From Limnephilus marmoratus (Eukaryota > Arthropoda > Insecta > Trichoptera > Limnephilidae): a stretch of DNA of 64,000 nucleotides. The DNA lies in NCBI GenBank assembly GCA_917880885.1, contig OU862919.1, forward strand, positions 53,791,058-53,855,057. Direction: 5' to 3'. Below, in pieces: positions 22,464 through 33,384 of the stretch. The notes under the pieces were generated by a model that saw nothing but the letters and a program-made list of their open reading frames with translations, was not told where the DNA came from and made no database searches. Positions within the stretch are counted from its first letter, which is position 1; each line of letters starts with the position of its first letter. A program made the translations under genes and the position numbers.

Positions 22464-25463
22464 TTATAAGTAGATTAGATTAGTCGGAAACTGTTTTTTT
22501 TTTTTGAGATTATCTTTAAAATATTTTTTTACAGTGTTTATTAATTGGATTTTATCATTAATTTTTCTAATTTCATCCGGTAATCGGTTGAAAATAAGTC
22601 TTCCTTGATAAGTATAATAATTTTGTGCAAAGGAAGTGTTTAATTTTGGGCATGAAAAAATATATTTATGTCTAGTACGGTTTTCAGTTATAAATTGATA
22701 TTTTTCTTTTTCTTTTATAATTTGAATCAATGCATTTCTATTGTATAGATCTTTGAAAGATGGTACTTGAAATTCCTTAAATAATTGATTCGTTGGGTAG
22801 TCAGAAGGTTTTTTTAATATGATTTTAATTATTAGCCTCTGCACAACTTCAATTGGGGAAAGATTAGTTTTGTATGCTGATCCCCAGCTAATGATAGCAT
22901 ATTGTAAAGTTGATTGAACCAAAGCGTAATATATTAGATATAAGTTTTTTACAGATAAAAAATTTCTGATTCTTAAAAATATATAAATCAATTTTCTAAT
23001 TTTTTTTACAACTTGACAAATTTGTTCCTTCCATTTCAAATTTTTATCGATAATGACTCCTAAATATTTGATTGTGTTTGTTGTTTTTAATATTGTGCAG
23101 TTTTGGATACAATAATTTTTACTATGTGTTTTGGAATTATCATGGATGATGATGTCAATGTTTTTAGGGGTATCATTTTTGTGTATTGCAAATGGAATTA
23201 CAAATGTTTTATCACCATTTAGTGATAGTAAATTTACGTCGAAGAAATTCTTTAAAATATTTATGTCTTCGGTGGCTTTAAATGTTACTTTTTCCCAAGT
23301 TTTATCGCTAATTATTAGTACCGTATCATCGGCGTATGAAGTAATTTGGCCATGTAGTGGTTGAAAAAAAATGTCATTAACATATATGGTGAAAAGGATT
23401 GGTCCGATTACTGTACCTTGAGGGATTCCAAAGTCTGATATTTCTTTATCGCTTTTAATCTGATTTATTTTTACGACTTGCGGTCGATTTTTTAGGTAGT
23501 TCGAAATCCATTTAATTGCATTGTCTTTTATACCTATATTGTTTAGTTTTTTTAGTAGAATCTCATGGGATATACTATCAAAAGCTTTTCTGAGATCAAT
23601 AAATATACCGGCACATTTTTCACCTTTATCCAATGATTCATTGATGTATGAGGTTACATTAGCAATAGCATCTTGTGTGCTGAGTGACTTTATAAAACCA
23701 AATTGGTTTTGGTGAAGAATTTTATTACTTTCTAGGAAACCGACCAATTGGTTTTTCACAATTTTTTCAAAAATCTTTCCAATGTTTGAGATTAGACAAA
23801 TTGGGCGGTAGTTAGTTACTTGTTGAGGATCTCCAGATTTATAAATAGGTGAAATAATTGTATTTTTATAGTTTGTCGGAAATATTCCCTCTGTTAAACT
23901 TAAGTTTATCAAATGAGTAATTGGTTTTACCAAATGAATTTTCATGGATTTTAGAAAATGTACTGTAATAAGGTCAAATCCGGGAGACGAACCTCCTTTC
24001 ATGCCTTCTATTATTTTTAAAACTTCACTTTCTGAGGTTGTTTCAAATTTTGATAAATTATTTTGATTTTGTACATTTTCAATCGTTTGTTTTTTCGGGT
24101 TAAAAGATTTATTGATATTTTTCGCAAGATTTTTTCCTACATTAGCAAAAAAAGAATTAAAGATGTTTGCACATTGTTTAGGTTGAATATTAGCATCTAT
24201 TATTTTATTTTCATGTTCAATGTATTTTATTTTTTGTGTTTTTTTAGTGTTATCCATGGCTAAGTTGACTGTTTTCCATATTTGTTTATTGTTATTGTCT
24301 GTAGAAAGTATTTTATTTTTGAAATAGTCTTCTTTATTTTTTTTGATACAGTTTGTTAATTTATTTTTAAATTTTTTGTAAAAAGTGTATGCTTTTTCAT
24401 TTAGAGGATTTTTCAATGCTGTTTTATAAAGTTTTTCTTTGTTTCTAATTGATATTATAAGTCCTTGTGTTATCCAAGGCTTTAAAATTCTTAGTTTAGA
24501 TTTAATGCGGACTGTAGTTTCAGTAGTTGAATTTTTTATGTGTTGAGACAATATATTTTCAAAGTTTTTTGAGCAAGTCTCGGTATCATAACTATTTAAC
24601 ACGTTGTTCCATTGTTCATTTCTTAGTTTTTTGGATAAAATAGTCATATTTGTGTAGGATTTTGTCTTTGTTAGATTAAATTTTTTATGTTTAATTTTGT
24701 TATCATAGAGAAGAATGCATGCATGGTGGTCAGTTATATTCGTTTTCCAAACAATTGATTTGATTTTGTCGATATCTTTAATATTTATGTTAGTCCATAT
24801 ATGGTCTAAACAAGATGGAGTGTGATTTTTTATCTCTCTCGTATTTTTATTAATGCACGATATGAAGTTAAATTCAGTCATACAATTAATATATTCATTT
24901 TTGAAATTATTTTCTACGTTTTCATTAATGTTTAAATTGAAGTCTCCTGCAATAAAGCAAAGTTTATTACTAAATTTTAACAGTATTTGTTTAAATTCAT
25001 TTATAAATGACGAGATATTCGAACCGTGTGTTCTGTAAACAGCTATTATGTGGTAGTTTGTTTTGTCGAGTTTTAATTGTATTTCAATACAGTTTACTAG
25101 GTGTATAGGATGTTCAGTTATTTTGACAATACTAAATTTATCGTGAATGAATATGACGAGACCACTATTTTTATTGATGTTTATTTTGGTTGTAACATAA
25201 TTATATTCTGGTAAATGATAGGTGGGTGATTCGTCATTAGTAAAAGTTTCTGATAATATTATGATGTCAGGTTTTTTATTTAGATTGTTTAATTTTAGAA
25301 TTAATTCATCCCAATTTCGTTCCATACTTCGTATATTACTATGAAAAATGAAAATATTATTGAGATTCTTTGAGATTATGTCATTACATGAATCGGTGTA
25401 TACACACTCATATTCTTGTATTTTAAAATTATTTTCTAATTCATTAGCTATGAAGTCATCCAT
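22464..25463 (-). CDS. LINE ORF2: apurinic-type endonuclease and reverse transcriptase
   Basis: A 999-codon intact frame. Endonuclease motifs: FHSNIRS (40-46), LSETF (70-74), GDFN (173-176), SCLDHIW and TDHHA. RT motifs: NYRPICLISNIGK, the motif A aspartate in GIFIDLRKAFDSISH, FGIPQGTVIGPILF, and YADD near residue 710. The C-terminal region keeps LKKPSDYPTNQLFKEF. The protein would nick target DNA and prime reverse transcription there. Length and order fit Jockey-superfamily ORF2. No stop or frameshift is visible, so this ORF may still be competent. Confidence 0.93.
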   Translation of the reverse strand: MDDFIANELENNFKIQEYECVYTDSCNDIISKNLNNIFIFHSNIRSMERNWDELILKLNNLNKKPDIIILSETFTNDESPTYHLPEYNYVTTKININKNSGLVIFIHDKFSIVKITEHPIHLVNCIEIQLKLDKTNYHIIAVYRTHGSNISSFINEFKQILLKFSNKLCFIAGDFNLNINENVENNFKNEYINCMTEFNFISCINKNTREIKNHTPSCLDHIWTNINIKDIDKIKSIVWKTNITDHHACILLYDNKIKHKKFNLTKTKSYTNMTILSKKLRNEQWNNVLNSYDTETCSKNFENILSQHIKNSTTETTVRIKSKLRILKPWITQGLIISIRNKEKLYKTALKNPLNEKAYTFYKKFKNKLTNCIKKNKEDYFKNKILSTDNNNKQIWKTVNLAMDNTKKTQKIKYIEHENKIIDANIQPKQCANIFNSFFANVGKNLAKNINKSFNPKKQTIENVQNQNNLSKFETTSESEVLKIIEGMKGGSSPGFDLITVHFLKSMKIHLVKPITHLINLSLTEGIFPTNYKNTIISPIYKSGDPQQVTNYRPICLISNIGKIFEKIVKNQLVGFLESNKILHQNQFGFIKSLSTQDAIANVTSYINESLDKGEKCAGIFIDLRKAFDSISHEILLKKLNNIGIKDNAIKWISNYLKNRPQVVKINQIKSDKEISDFGIPQGTVIGPILFTIYVNDIFFQPLHGQITSYADDTVLIISDKTWEKVTFKATEDINILKNFFDVNLLSLNGDKTFVIPFAIHKNDTPKNIDIIIHDNSKTHSKNYCIQNCTILKTTNTIKYLGVIIDKNLKWKEQICQVVKKIRKLIYIFLRIRNFLSVKNLYLIYYALVQSTLQYAIISWGSAYKTNLSPIEVVQRLIIKIILKKPSDYPTNQLFKEFQVPSFKDLYNRNALIQIIKEKEKYQFITENRTRHKYIFSCPKLNTSFAQNYYTYQGRLIFNRLPDEIRKINDKIQLINTVKKYFKDNLKKKKQFPTNLIYL

Positions 25464-26254
25464 TTAGTAAAAATATTAATGTGATATTGATTTCTTTTAA
25501 ATATGTAGAGTATTTTCAAAGTAGAGTGTGACATAGAGTTAGTAATACAAATACGGATTTTATAATGTGTAGAGATTGTTGAAGAATGTTCCGGTTTTTT
25601 ATTGATCATATATTGATTGATCACATCTTTATCATTACTAGCATAATCATTTACAATATTTAAATGCATATCTCGTAAAATAATATTATTTATATTTCTA
25701 AAATTCAATAAAGCGTTTTTTGATTCTACTATAAATTGTTGTACTGTAGACTTATGTGTAGGATAAATAGCAATATAATGCGATAATTTATTTACGTCTT
25801 TAAATTTTATATTTAAAATATTAACATCATAATCATTAATTACTTCATTAATATTGAGAACATTATACTGGTTGGAAATAGATATTCCAATATCAGAGTT
25901 TTTGTTTATTCTTATTATTGTTACCTGGTACCCTGGAATGGAGTAATTAGTTTCGCCAGTAGAGTAGGTCTTTGTAAACCCAATCAAGCCCGGGAAAAAA
26001 AATATTTCTTTTAAAAATATTATTAATTTTTCAAAAAAAATTTTTACGCTTTTAATATTTTTATGAAATTGAGTAAATCTTTTTTGAGTGCAATTAAAAT
26101 AGAAATCTCTTATAGAGTGATATAAGTTTTCTTCAATACATATTTTTTTATCTAATGCGTTACATAAAAAATCATTCATTGTTAATTTATAGATAAGAGT
26201 TTGAGGAAATGAAAATTTACAATATTTATTCGTAGTCAATGCGTTCTTTGGCAA
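25448..26254 (-). CDS. Extra, catalytically degenerate endonuclease-like ORF between ORF1 and ORF2
   Basis: An open frame of 268 codons that parallels the ORF2 N-terminus block by block: MNDFLCNAL with MDDFIANEL, FHKNIKSVKIFFEKLIIFL with FHSNIRSMERNWDELILKL, INKNSDIGISI with INKNSGLVIFI, and YIAIYPTHKS with HIIAVYRTHGS. The catalytic blocks have decayed: no SET-E motif, RDMHLN in place of GDFNLN, and no S-D-H end. It overlaps the start of ORF2 and the end of ORF1. It looks like a tandem endonuclease duplication, or a template switch between related elements. No stop codons interrupt it. Confidence 0.75.
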   Translation of the reverse strand: MPKNALTTNKYCKFSFPQTLIYKLTMNDFLCNALDKKICIEENLYHSIRDFYFNCTQKRFTQFHKNIKSVKIFFEKLIIFLKEIFFFPGLIGFTKTYSTGETNYSIPGYQVTIIRINKNSDIGISISNQYNVLNINEVINDYDVNILNIKFKDVNKLSHYIAIYPTHKSTVQQFIVESKNALLNFRNINNIILRDMHLNIVNDYASNDKDVINQYMINKKPEHSSTISTHYKIRICITNSMSHSTLKILYIFKRNQYHINIFTKWMTS

Positions 26255-27110
26255 TTCGAAGCATTTTTTGCCGGTAAAGGCATTTTATGCTATCGACTCT
26301 ATGATCGGTGGAATAGTTCATATCAAACCTTTTGTTTTGGACACAGCAGTTGTTGCAGATTGGAGTTTGTTCTTTGTTTTCACATTTGGATAGTATATGT
26401 TCCTTAGTGCAATGAGGGCAAATGGGAGGCTGCGTCCTGGCGAGACATCTTTGAGCTGTGTGGCCGAACTTGAGGCAATGGTAACATTGTGTGAGCGGGC
26501 TGCAGTCGCTGACGTACACTCTTTGGAATTTGATGTTTAATTTTTTTTTTATCAATTAGTTTTTTCCTTAATTGTCCAGTTGTTTCGATAATGTAGTTAG
26601 TGGTGTCGTTTTCTTTTCCTTCATTGTACTTATTTTTTAATTCCTTGATAAGCTTAATGTCTTTTTTGTCTTCTAGGGTTAATCCTTCATTTTGTTGTAC
26701 AATCCCGTCTATAATTTCTTCTTCAGTCAATTGGCATTGCAGGCTTTTCAACATTAAGCACGGTTTCCTTTTTTTTATTTCTTCGGCCGATACTTCTTTT
26801 CCAATTACTTTATTTATCTCTTCGGTTAATTTTTCTGCATCTTCTTTTTTTTGGCAAGAAATCACTAATTTTTGTTCTCCGATCTTTTTTACTCCATTTA
26901 CTCCAACTTTTATTTTTGTTAAATTAATATTTTTTTGAATTTTTATTTTTATGTCCTCGGCCTTCAAGGTGTTTTTTGAGGTAATTAAAATGGCGTATTT
27001 CTGTTCTGCATTATATGAAGTTTCTGCGAAGTTTTTATTGTTACTTAGTGCACTCGCGTATGATTTTTTGTTATTTTGATGGATTTCTTCGAGTTTCTGT
27101 GTGTAGTGAT
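26226..27110 (-). pseudogene. LINE ORF1 (gag-like, CCHC zinc knuckles), frameshifted
   Basis: The upstream frame, open from about 27110, encodes KKSYASALSNNKNFAETSYN, then a lysine-rich RNA-binding-type region (KAEDIKIKIQKNINLTKIKV). Near 26541-26550 an A run on the minus strand shifts the frame. The following frame gives CYHCLKFGHTAQRC and CPHCTKEHILSKC, two C-x2-C-x4-H-x4-C knuckles, plus a third cysteine cluster. ORF1 proteins of Jockey-like LINEs bind element RNA. The homopolymer shift could be a mutation or a sequencing error. Confidence 0.85.
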
Positions 27111-27236
27111 GATTATTTTTAATATTATATATATAATATACTGTTATGACAGAGCGGGAAGCTTCATGGTATCCTAAATCTTAGGTCGCTTATTTAATAC
27201 CCGCTTAGGGGAAATAGTTCAGAATTTTAATAATAT

Positions 27237-28679
27237 GTGCAAAATGTGACAATTTACACCAAATTTACATTTAACACACCATTATGTGAAACACAAAAAC
27301 CGCAATTGGACGCTGAAGATCTCTCAAACTACCGACCCGTTTCAAATCTTCCATTAATTTCCAAAATCCTAGAAAAAATTACTGCTTCCCAGATAATATA
27401 TCACTTAAACTCAAATGAATTGCTGACTAAATACCAATCTGCATATAGAAGGTTTCACTCAACGGAAACTGGATTACTACGTGTTTTGTCAGACATAACT
27501 CTTGCTATCGAGTCGGGAAAACTGGCACTCCTTTCAGTCTTGGACATGAGTGCCGCTTTTGATACGATCGACCATGATTTTCTTATTAAACGATTAGAAG
27601 AATCCTTTGGTTTAAATGGCGGCGTTAAAAGCTGGCTGACATCGTACTTGGGTAACCGTATACAAGCCGTAAAGGTAGGGAAAAACCAATCAAAATATGC
27701 AACCCTTTCATCTGGAGTACCCCAGGGGTCTGTTCTGGGCCCACTTCTTTTCATCCTCTTCACAAATGATGTCGCTAAAATAATCGAATCATTTGGCCTT
27801 CTATCTCACTGCTACGCTGATGACCAACAAGTTTACTTTTACTGCTTACCAGAGGAAGTAGACAGTCTAAAAACTCGCATAATTGAGTGTCTAGAAGCAA
27901 TTACCCGCTGGATGACCTCAAATAGATTAAAACTAAATCCGTCAAAGACTGAGTTTCTTTGGACCGCCACAAGCAGACGTCAGCATAACATTGATAACTC
28001 CCCAATAGCCATTTCAGGAAGCGACATCACTCCAAAGACTTGTATAAAACTACTGGGTGTCAATCTGGACGCTGACTTTTCCCTTAAAACCCAAGTGAAC
28101 AGAACCGTAAGCACAGGATTTTTTCAATTAAGACAAATTAAAGCAGTAAGGAGAAACTTGCCAACAGAGGCGACTAAATTACTAGTCAATTCGTATGTGG
28201 TTTCACGTTTAGATTATTGCAACGGAATATATGCAAGTCTTCCAAAATATCAAATTAACAAATTACAATCCGTTTTCAACGCTGCGGCAAGACTTATCAC
28301 CGGCGTATCAAAATATTCCCATATTTCAGAGCATCTCAAAAATCTACACTGGCTTAAATGTCCTGAAAGGATCCAGTTTAAGCTCTGCTGGATGGTATTT
28401 AAGGCCCTTAATGGAATGGCTCCGGCTTACTTATCGGAATTGTGTATTCCAGAAATTTCCAATCATCGACAGTCAACCCTGAGGTCAGCAGCGTCATCAG
28501 CTATCGGAAGGTTAAAGGAACCAAAGCGCACACCAGATACTAAGTTCGGTGAGCGCGCTTTCGGAGTGTCAGGACCTAAAGCCTGGAACGGACTGCCACA
28601 TGACTTAAGAATGATCACAGACGCGGCGGAATTTAGAGCTAGACTTAAAACTCACCTTTTCAGACAGTCGTATCCATAA
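27237..28679 (+). CDS. L2-type LINE reverse transcriptase, N-terminally truncated
   Basis: 480 open codons. RT motifs: LSNYRPVSNLPLISKILEKI (29-48), the motif A aspartate in VLDMSAAFDTIDHDFL (101-116), SSGVPQGSVLGPLLF (158-172), and YADD (193-196). Further blocks are LKLNPSKTEFLW, LLGVNLDADFSLKTQV, LHWLKCPERI and FGVSGPKAWNGLPHDLR. Roughly the first 18 codons are flanking DNA, because similarity begins at KPQLDAEDL. This is the L2/CR1 style of RT. No internal stops, so it is a young copy. Confidence 0.92.
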   Translation: MQNVTIYTKFTFNTPLCETQKPQLDAEDLSNYRPVSNLPLISKILEKITASQIIYHLNSNELLTKYQSAYRRFHSTETGLLRVLSDITLAIESGKLALLSVLDMSAAFDTIDHDFLIKRLEESFGLNGGVKSWLTSYLGNRIQAVKVGKNQSKYATLSSGVPQGSVLGPLLFILFTNDVAKIIESFGLLSHCYADDQQVYFYCLPEEVDSLKTRIIECLEAITRWMTSNRLKLNPSKTEFLWTATSRRQHNIDNSPIAISGSDITPKTCIKLLGVNLDADFSLKTQVNRTVSTGFFQLRQIKAVRRNLPTEATKLLVNSYVVSRLDYCNGIYASLPKYQINKLQSVFNAAARLITGVSKYSHISEHLKNLHWLKCPERIQFKLCWMVFKALNGMAPAYLSELCIPEISNHRQSTLRSAASSAIGRLKEPKRTPDTKFGERAFGVSGPKAWNGLPHDLRMITDAAEFRARLKTHLFRQSYP

Positions 28680-29226
28680 ACTCAAAATCTTTCACCTTCA
28701 CTTTCAATGCCCGCGACACCGTAAATAACTAACCTATAAAAACATGGAAAAAAAAAAAAATATGTAAGCGTTTGTGAAGGTCATTTCATGAACATTCTCC
28801 AGCCCTAAAGATTCCGAAATTCCTCAGTATTTTAAAATAAATACCAACTATACTTTTGCCACTAATCTCCAATAGTCCTAAATTCTCCAGTATTTTTAAA
28901 ATAAATACCTCTACTTTTCTATTCACAAATGTAATAGGTACTAACAGCGATGAGGGTAGCAAATAATGTAAAATCACGCAATGTCCAGTGTGTTAACTGT
29001 AATGTCCTCCGCGTGCAAGGCCGTATCTTCTCCAAGCATAAACTTATAATTAAAGTGTGTTTACCGGAAGTGACCTGCCAGGTAAGTATATTTCTGTATC
29101 CATTTGTAAATAGTAAAATCAGTTAGAAATTAAGCATTCCTAATAAATTGTACAGCGCCCTTGAGGTGATTTTTCACAAAAACGGCGCTTTATAAATTAT
29201 CCAATTATTATTATTATTATTATTAT
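27291..29226 (+). mobile_element. L2-type LINE, 5'-truncated, with structured 3' tail
   Basis: Contains an RT ORF, a ~450-bp 3' UTR and the tail AGCGCC..cacaaaaacGGCGCT, tataaat and (ATT)n at 29150-29226. A GCGCT..TATAAAT 3' end is the hallmark of L2-clade elements. Other copies are at 9310-10455 and 61150-61870. The endonuclease is missing. Confidence 0.88.
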
Positions 29227-31257
29227 GTAAATCAAAAAGGAGGATAAACAACATTTATGTGTAACTCATGCCTCGACACTTTGGGGGTGATTCATGAAAT
29301 ATTAAGCGGAAATATTAACATATTTTTTCATTAGTATATGGCAGCACTGGCGTGAGCTCAGACTTTCTCCTAAAAAACGAGCGGTGATCCGGCTTGGTAG
29401 TTGCTTCAGTGCGATCTTTGCCTCCGTTTATGATCGACGCTCCACTGGTGAATCCCGCCGCCTACGAAGTGCGCTCAGTAGAGAACTCCAGTCCAATTTT
29501 TTTATTTTTTTTAATGAATAATGACCTTCTGACTCAAATAACTGTATATTTTTATTTTATTTTAGAGTTTGTTTTAATAGTTAAAATAATTTTCAAAGTT
29601 TAAATTTTTCAAGATCCCCCGAAAAATACCCCACGTATAGTGCGTGAATCGTGTGACGTCATCACTCCTGAAAAGTTTTTCAACAGGTGTTCATTTTGTA
29701 TGACAGTTATACCGAAGAAAGTATGGTACTAAAGTTAAAACATTATTTAGGTGGAATTATTTATTTATTATGTTATCATATTTTTCAATATTATTACGGG
29801 AGAGTGGAATAGAAATTGTTTGAAATTATTATTTTTTTAACTTTTAAAATCAATACTAACTCAAACGGAGCATCACCTGCACACCGCAAAAATTGTAGGA
29901 AAATAAGATACAGGCGATGCAGTGCCTACCAGCTGATCAACGACGGCCATTTTGAAATCAAAGATCGTAGAGAAGTGAGTCGTTCGCGAACGAGTCGGCT
30001 CAGTGACCCGGATCTTCATACGGACCCGTAAGATCCGGTTCCGTAAGACCGATCAAAGCTACGGACACACTTGCTCGCGGTTCGCGGATCTTTGCGAACG
30101 AGTGAGCGGGTAGCAATTGCTTCTAGGTAGCGCTCTTTGGCTTCTAATGAACAAGTGTGTCCTTAGCTTAATTCAGTCGTTCAATTGAGACGATTCACTG
30201 AACCGGATCTTTTCATTCTCGTTCAACTGAGCCGCTTTGCCCGTCTCTAGGTGCATTATATGATAGCATTATGTTGTGGCATATTATACAATTTTTTCGT
30301 ACAGTTTAAAGTTTTTCTATATTTTAAATAATAGAGATAAACTAATAGAGATACCTGTATATTTGATACTGAATTATTTAGGCTTAAATATTGTTTCAAT
30401 AAACACAACAACTAAATCTCTATAAACAGTATGAAATAACGAATAACATAAAATGTTGTTAATAATGATTGGCTTGTGCCATATCTACCTAATCTAAGTT
30501 TCAATACAATGACTGGTGACTTGTGATGTAAGCACTAACCATTCAGTAATACCAACTTCACAGTGTGTTTTGACTGGAAGTTTAAAAATGCACCTTTTAA
30601 TATTTTTTTTAAGAACTCTACGTTTAATACTATGAAATAAAACTTATTTATTCAGAATCAGCGTTCATTGGTCTGTATGAACATATTTTTTTAAAGCGAT
30701 AATAATTTTTAACTGGAGTTCCTTATTATTCGCTTTCTCGACTAACAGGGAGTCCGCCGTATTGAAGTTCGTAAGCTCCCAATGTTGATCCCAGACATTT
30801 TTTTATTTTTTTTGTTTATTAGTTTTTATATACATATAATCATGAGTAATTGCATTTTCAGGTTATAATCGGATTAAACTCAAATCGTTAAATCAGTAAA
30901 CATGATCCCAGACATCACCACACAAACGATTTTAAGGGAAAAATAGCGTGTGTAAATTGCGTGTTTGTTGGATTACAAAAATGCTGAAGAGCAAAATCGT
31001 TTAGAAAGCACTCGTGTCTCTTGTGTACACGTATTTTTAAAATAACCCCTGTAGCATTAAAAATATTGCTAAGATTTTCTCGAACTTTTGATAAAACAAT
31101 GCAATCTCTAGTGTCGAAACTGATACCTATTCTGTTGAATAATTTAAGCACTATTGGTCTAGCTCGGTTATTAAAATTAGGGGAGAAATTTTTATTTACG
31201 ACCTCACCGCCGTGTCGCGGATGTCGTTAAGAGGAAATACTAGCTGCGTTTTTCCAT
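29227..31257. other. Non-coding DNA with relics
   Basis: 29349-29510 reads without stops as WRELRLSPKKRAVIRLGS.. and may be a scrap of an RT C-terminus. 29930-30255 is GC-richer with repeated gaacgag and ggatc motifs, and ends gcccgtctctag, reminiscent of one hAT-type terminus; its partner was not found. The rest is AT-rich with nothing recognised. Confidence 0.35.
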
Positions 31258-31580
31258 ACAAACGTATTCCCCGTTTATCTCTCTGGATTTTGACCCTAGA
31301 GCAAAATTTTTTTTTACATAATATAGATATCGACCACTAGCGTGTCGGTACGTTTTGCTTTTTTTGATAATTTACTTCTTATAGAAGTTAGGACCTTCCA
31401 AAAATGAATAAAATTGCCTAATTTAAACGCCGTCAAAAAACGTTCAGTATACAAACTAAACAATGTATTTTGAAAAAAAGCAAAACGTACCGACATAGAA
31501 TATTTTCTTTTAATACAGTTAGTGAAAAAAAAATTTAAAATCGGTCCAGTTTTGGAGAAGAAAAATGGGGAATACAAAAC
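31258..31580. mobile_element. Fold-back element, large imperfect palindrome
   Basis: Outer arms about 31258-31320 and 31520-31580 are imperfect reverse complements (gtattccccgttt with aaaatggggaatac). Inside them, 31344-31365 and 31473-31494 are exact 22-bp inverted repeats (cggtacgttttgc / gcaaaacgtaccg). There is no ORF of note. The whole segment can fold on itself, as in fold-back or MITE elements. Confidence 0.7.
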
Positions 31581-32839
31581 ATCGATTTCGAAGATTTTAT
31601 TTAGGTATTTTCGGCCCGACGTGCAGGTGTCCCTTTCGCTCAGTTCTCCTGGGGGGGCCGGGGAACGAGGGTGTTGACAAATACATATAAAGCGAAGTAG
31701 TGATGTAACGAATTTTATCGGTAGACTAGTGTTGTCCTTGCCCGAGTAATCGATATTTTTTATTCGTTTTTTTTTCTGTTCAGTGACTCATCGCGGTATA
31801 CCAATACTGACCGAGCTTTCATACTAAAATTGTGCAAAATTAAAATTGTTTATGTCAATTACTATAATAAATTTTTAATTTGGGAGGCGTTATAGGTACC
31901 ATCGCCCCGGGAACCATTTATTGGATACCAACACCCCCGCCACTTGGTCACCCCAAGTGGTCCGCTATGTTTGGTGACTGAGCATGGGTTCCCGGGTTCA
32001 CGGGTAAGGTCTGCATGGGTTTTGGTGGCGGATGATTTTGTCCACTTACTGCGTGGCGGGCCGGATTGGGAGAAACTGGAAGTGGGAGATCTTTTGATCT
32101 CTACAGCCGGACTCTCTCCACCATCATTTCATACTTTTACCTACCCAGAAATTCCTCTCCTTCCTTTCATTAAAAATATCCTCTACACAGCTTCTCCAAT
32201 GACTTTGCTATACTATAAGGGTATTTAACTTAAAAATAATTTTTATATTTCATTTTATATGTATAATTGCATTTTGTGATATTTTTAAGTAATTAATCAC
32301 CTCTCCCTTTAATATTTTGTCTATAATTCTCATATGCCTATACTTGTTTGTCTTTTAATATTAATCTTATCCTGACGAAGAGAATACTACTCTGTTTTCG
32401 AAATATGTTGATAATATTGATTACATAAAGCTGTTTTTACAAAGTTATTTGTTCTCATTTAACTAAAAATGACGCCACAAAGATTGGACCCATTTGCAGC
32501 ATTTCAAGCTGGGTCGCCATAACCAATTCGTTTGTGCAATTTCAATCAATGCATTTCTGTGTTTCTCGAGAACCCTTCTATGGGCTTACACGTCATTAGT
32601 ACATTTACGCCAGTTTTTTAAACATTTGTGGTCAAAAACATCCAAGTAGTGTAGTTTTGTAGCTCTAGCACATATGAAGCTGTATGACTTTTTATTATGG
32701 TATAATTATTATTATGCATATATCCAATTGTATATCCGCATATACATTATTTGGCTTAATATAGTAACTATGTTATTTTCCACATCAAGTATATAATAAA
32801 TAGATGCAAGAATGTTTTTTTTGATAAATTAATAACGTA

Positions 32840-32870
<31 letters not shown>

Positions 32871-33292
32871 TTATTCTCAAAACTCTTGAGAAAATATCGT
32901 CGTTGCATTCACAAAATATCCCATGTGAGGTTTTCGACCAAATTTTTTTTTGTTTACACCATTTGATTCACCACGGTTTCCTAAATAATCTGACAAATAT
33001 ATCCCATTTTTCAAAAATTCATCTTTTTAATCATTTTGGAGGCAACTCTGACCATTACTTGTAATTAATGGTAATTATTTAAAAAAATATACTACATATA
33101 CTACAGAAATATAAAAAAATATAAAATTATAAAATTAAATCCCTATATACTACAGAAATATAAAAAAAATATAAAACTATAAAATTAAAATGAGAAAAAA
33201 AGTCTTTTTGTGTGCAAGAATTCGTATTATTTTTTTAACTCAAATTTGTCGCACATAAATTAAAATTACCCAAAGAAATGTTTTTTTAATAA
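31581..33292. other. Non-coding DNA; possible Penelope-like relic at 31860-32460
   Basis: 31944-32228 is an open, GC-rich plus-strand stretch (94 codons, with WEKLEVGDLLISTAGLSPPS) of unknown origin. It is followed by cctgacgaagag and ctctgttttcgaaatatgtt at 32372-32408, a pattern like the ends of Penelope-type elements. 32849-32870 is a TA microsatellite. Other parts show nothing. Confidence 0.35.
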
Positions 33293-33375
33293 TATACACA
33301 CAGCATCCCCAAAGATGACCTAGGCCCTCAGAGAAATTATTTTCCTCAGGGCCTCCTGTGTGGAGCTCATATAAA
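33293..33375 (+). repeat. LINE-A 3' tail copy
   Basis: cacacagcatccccaaagat, then the ttattttcctcagggcctcc hairpin and tgtggagctc match the tail at 8812-8885. No RT sequence of family A precedes it, so it is either an extremely truncated insertion or a SINE remnant. Confidence 0.8.
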
Positions 33376-33384
33376 AAAATAATA

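Larger units (their letters stand above)
22093..27110 (-). mobile_element. Jockey-like LINE (family B), long copy with poly-A tail
   Basis: On the minus strand: an ORF1 with CCHC zinc knuckles (frameshifted), an extra decayed endonuclease reading frame, an intact endonuclease-RT ORF2, a ~340-bp 3' UTR and a poly-A of about 28 bases (22093-22120). A 104-bp copy of the last part of the 3' UTR plus poly-A lies at 58477-58581. The 5' end near 27110 lies inside or just before ORF1, so 5' truncation is likely. Confidence 0.9.

Noticed and set aside
31944..32228. 94-codon GC-rich ORF as a host exon
   Set aside because: No splice sites fit and no homology is recognised; it lies beside a Penelope-like terminus, so a retroelement relic is likelier.
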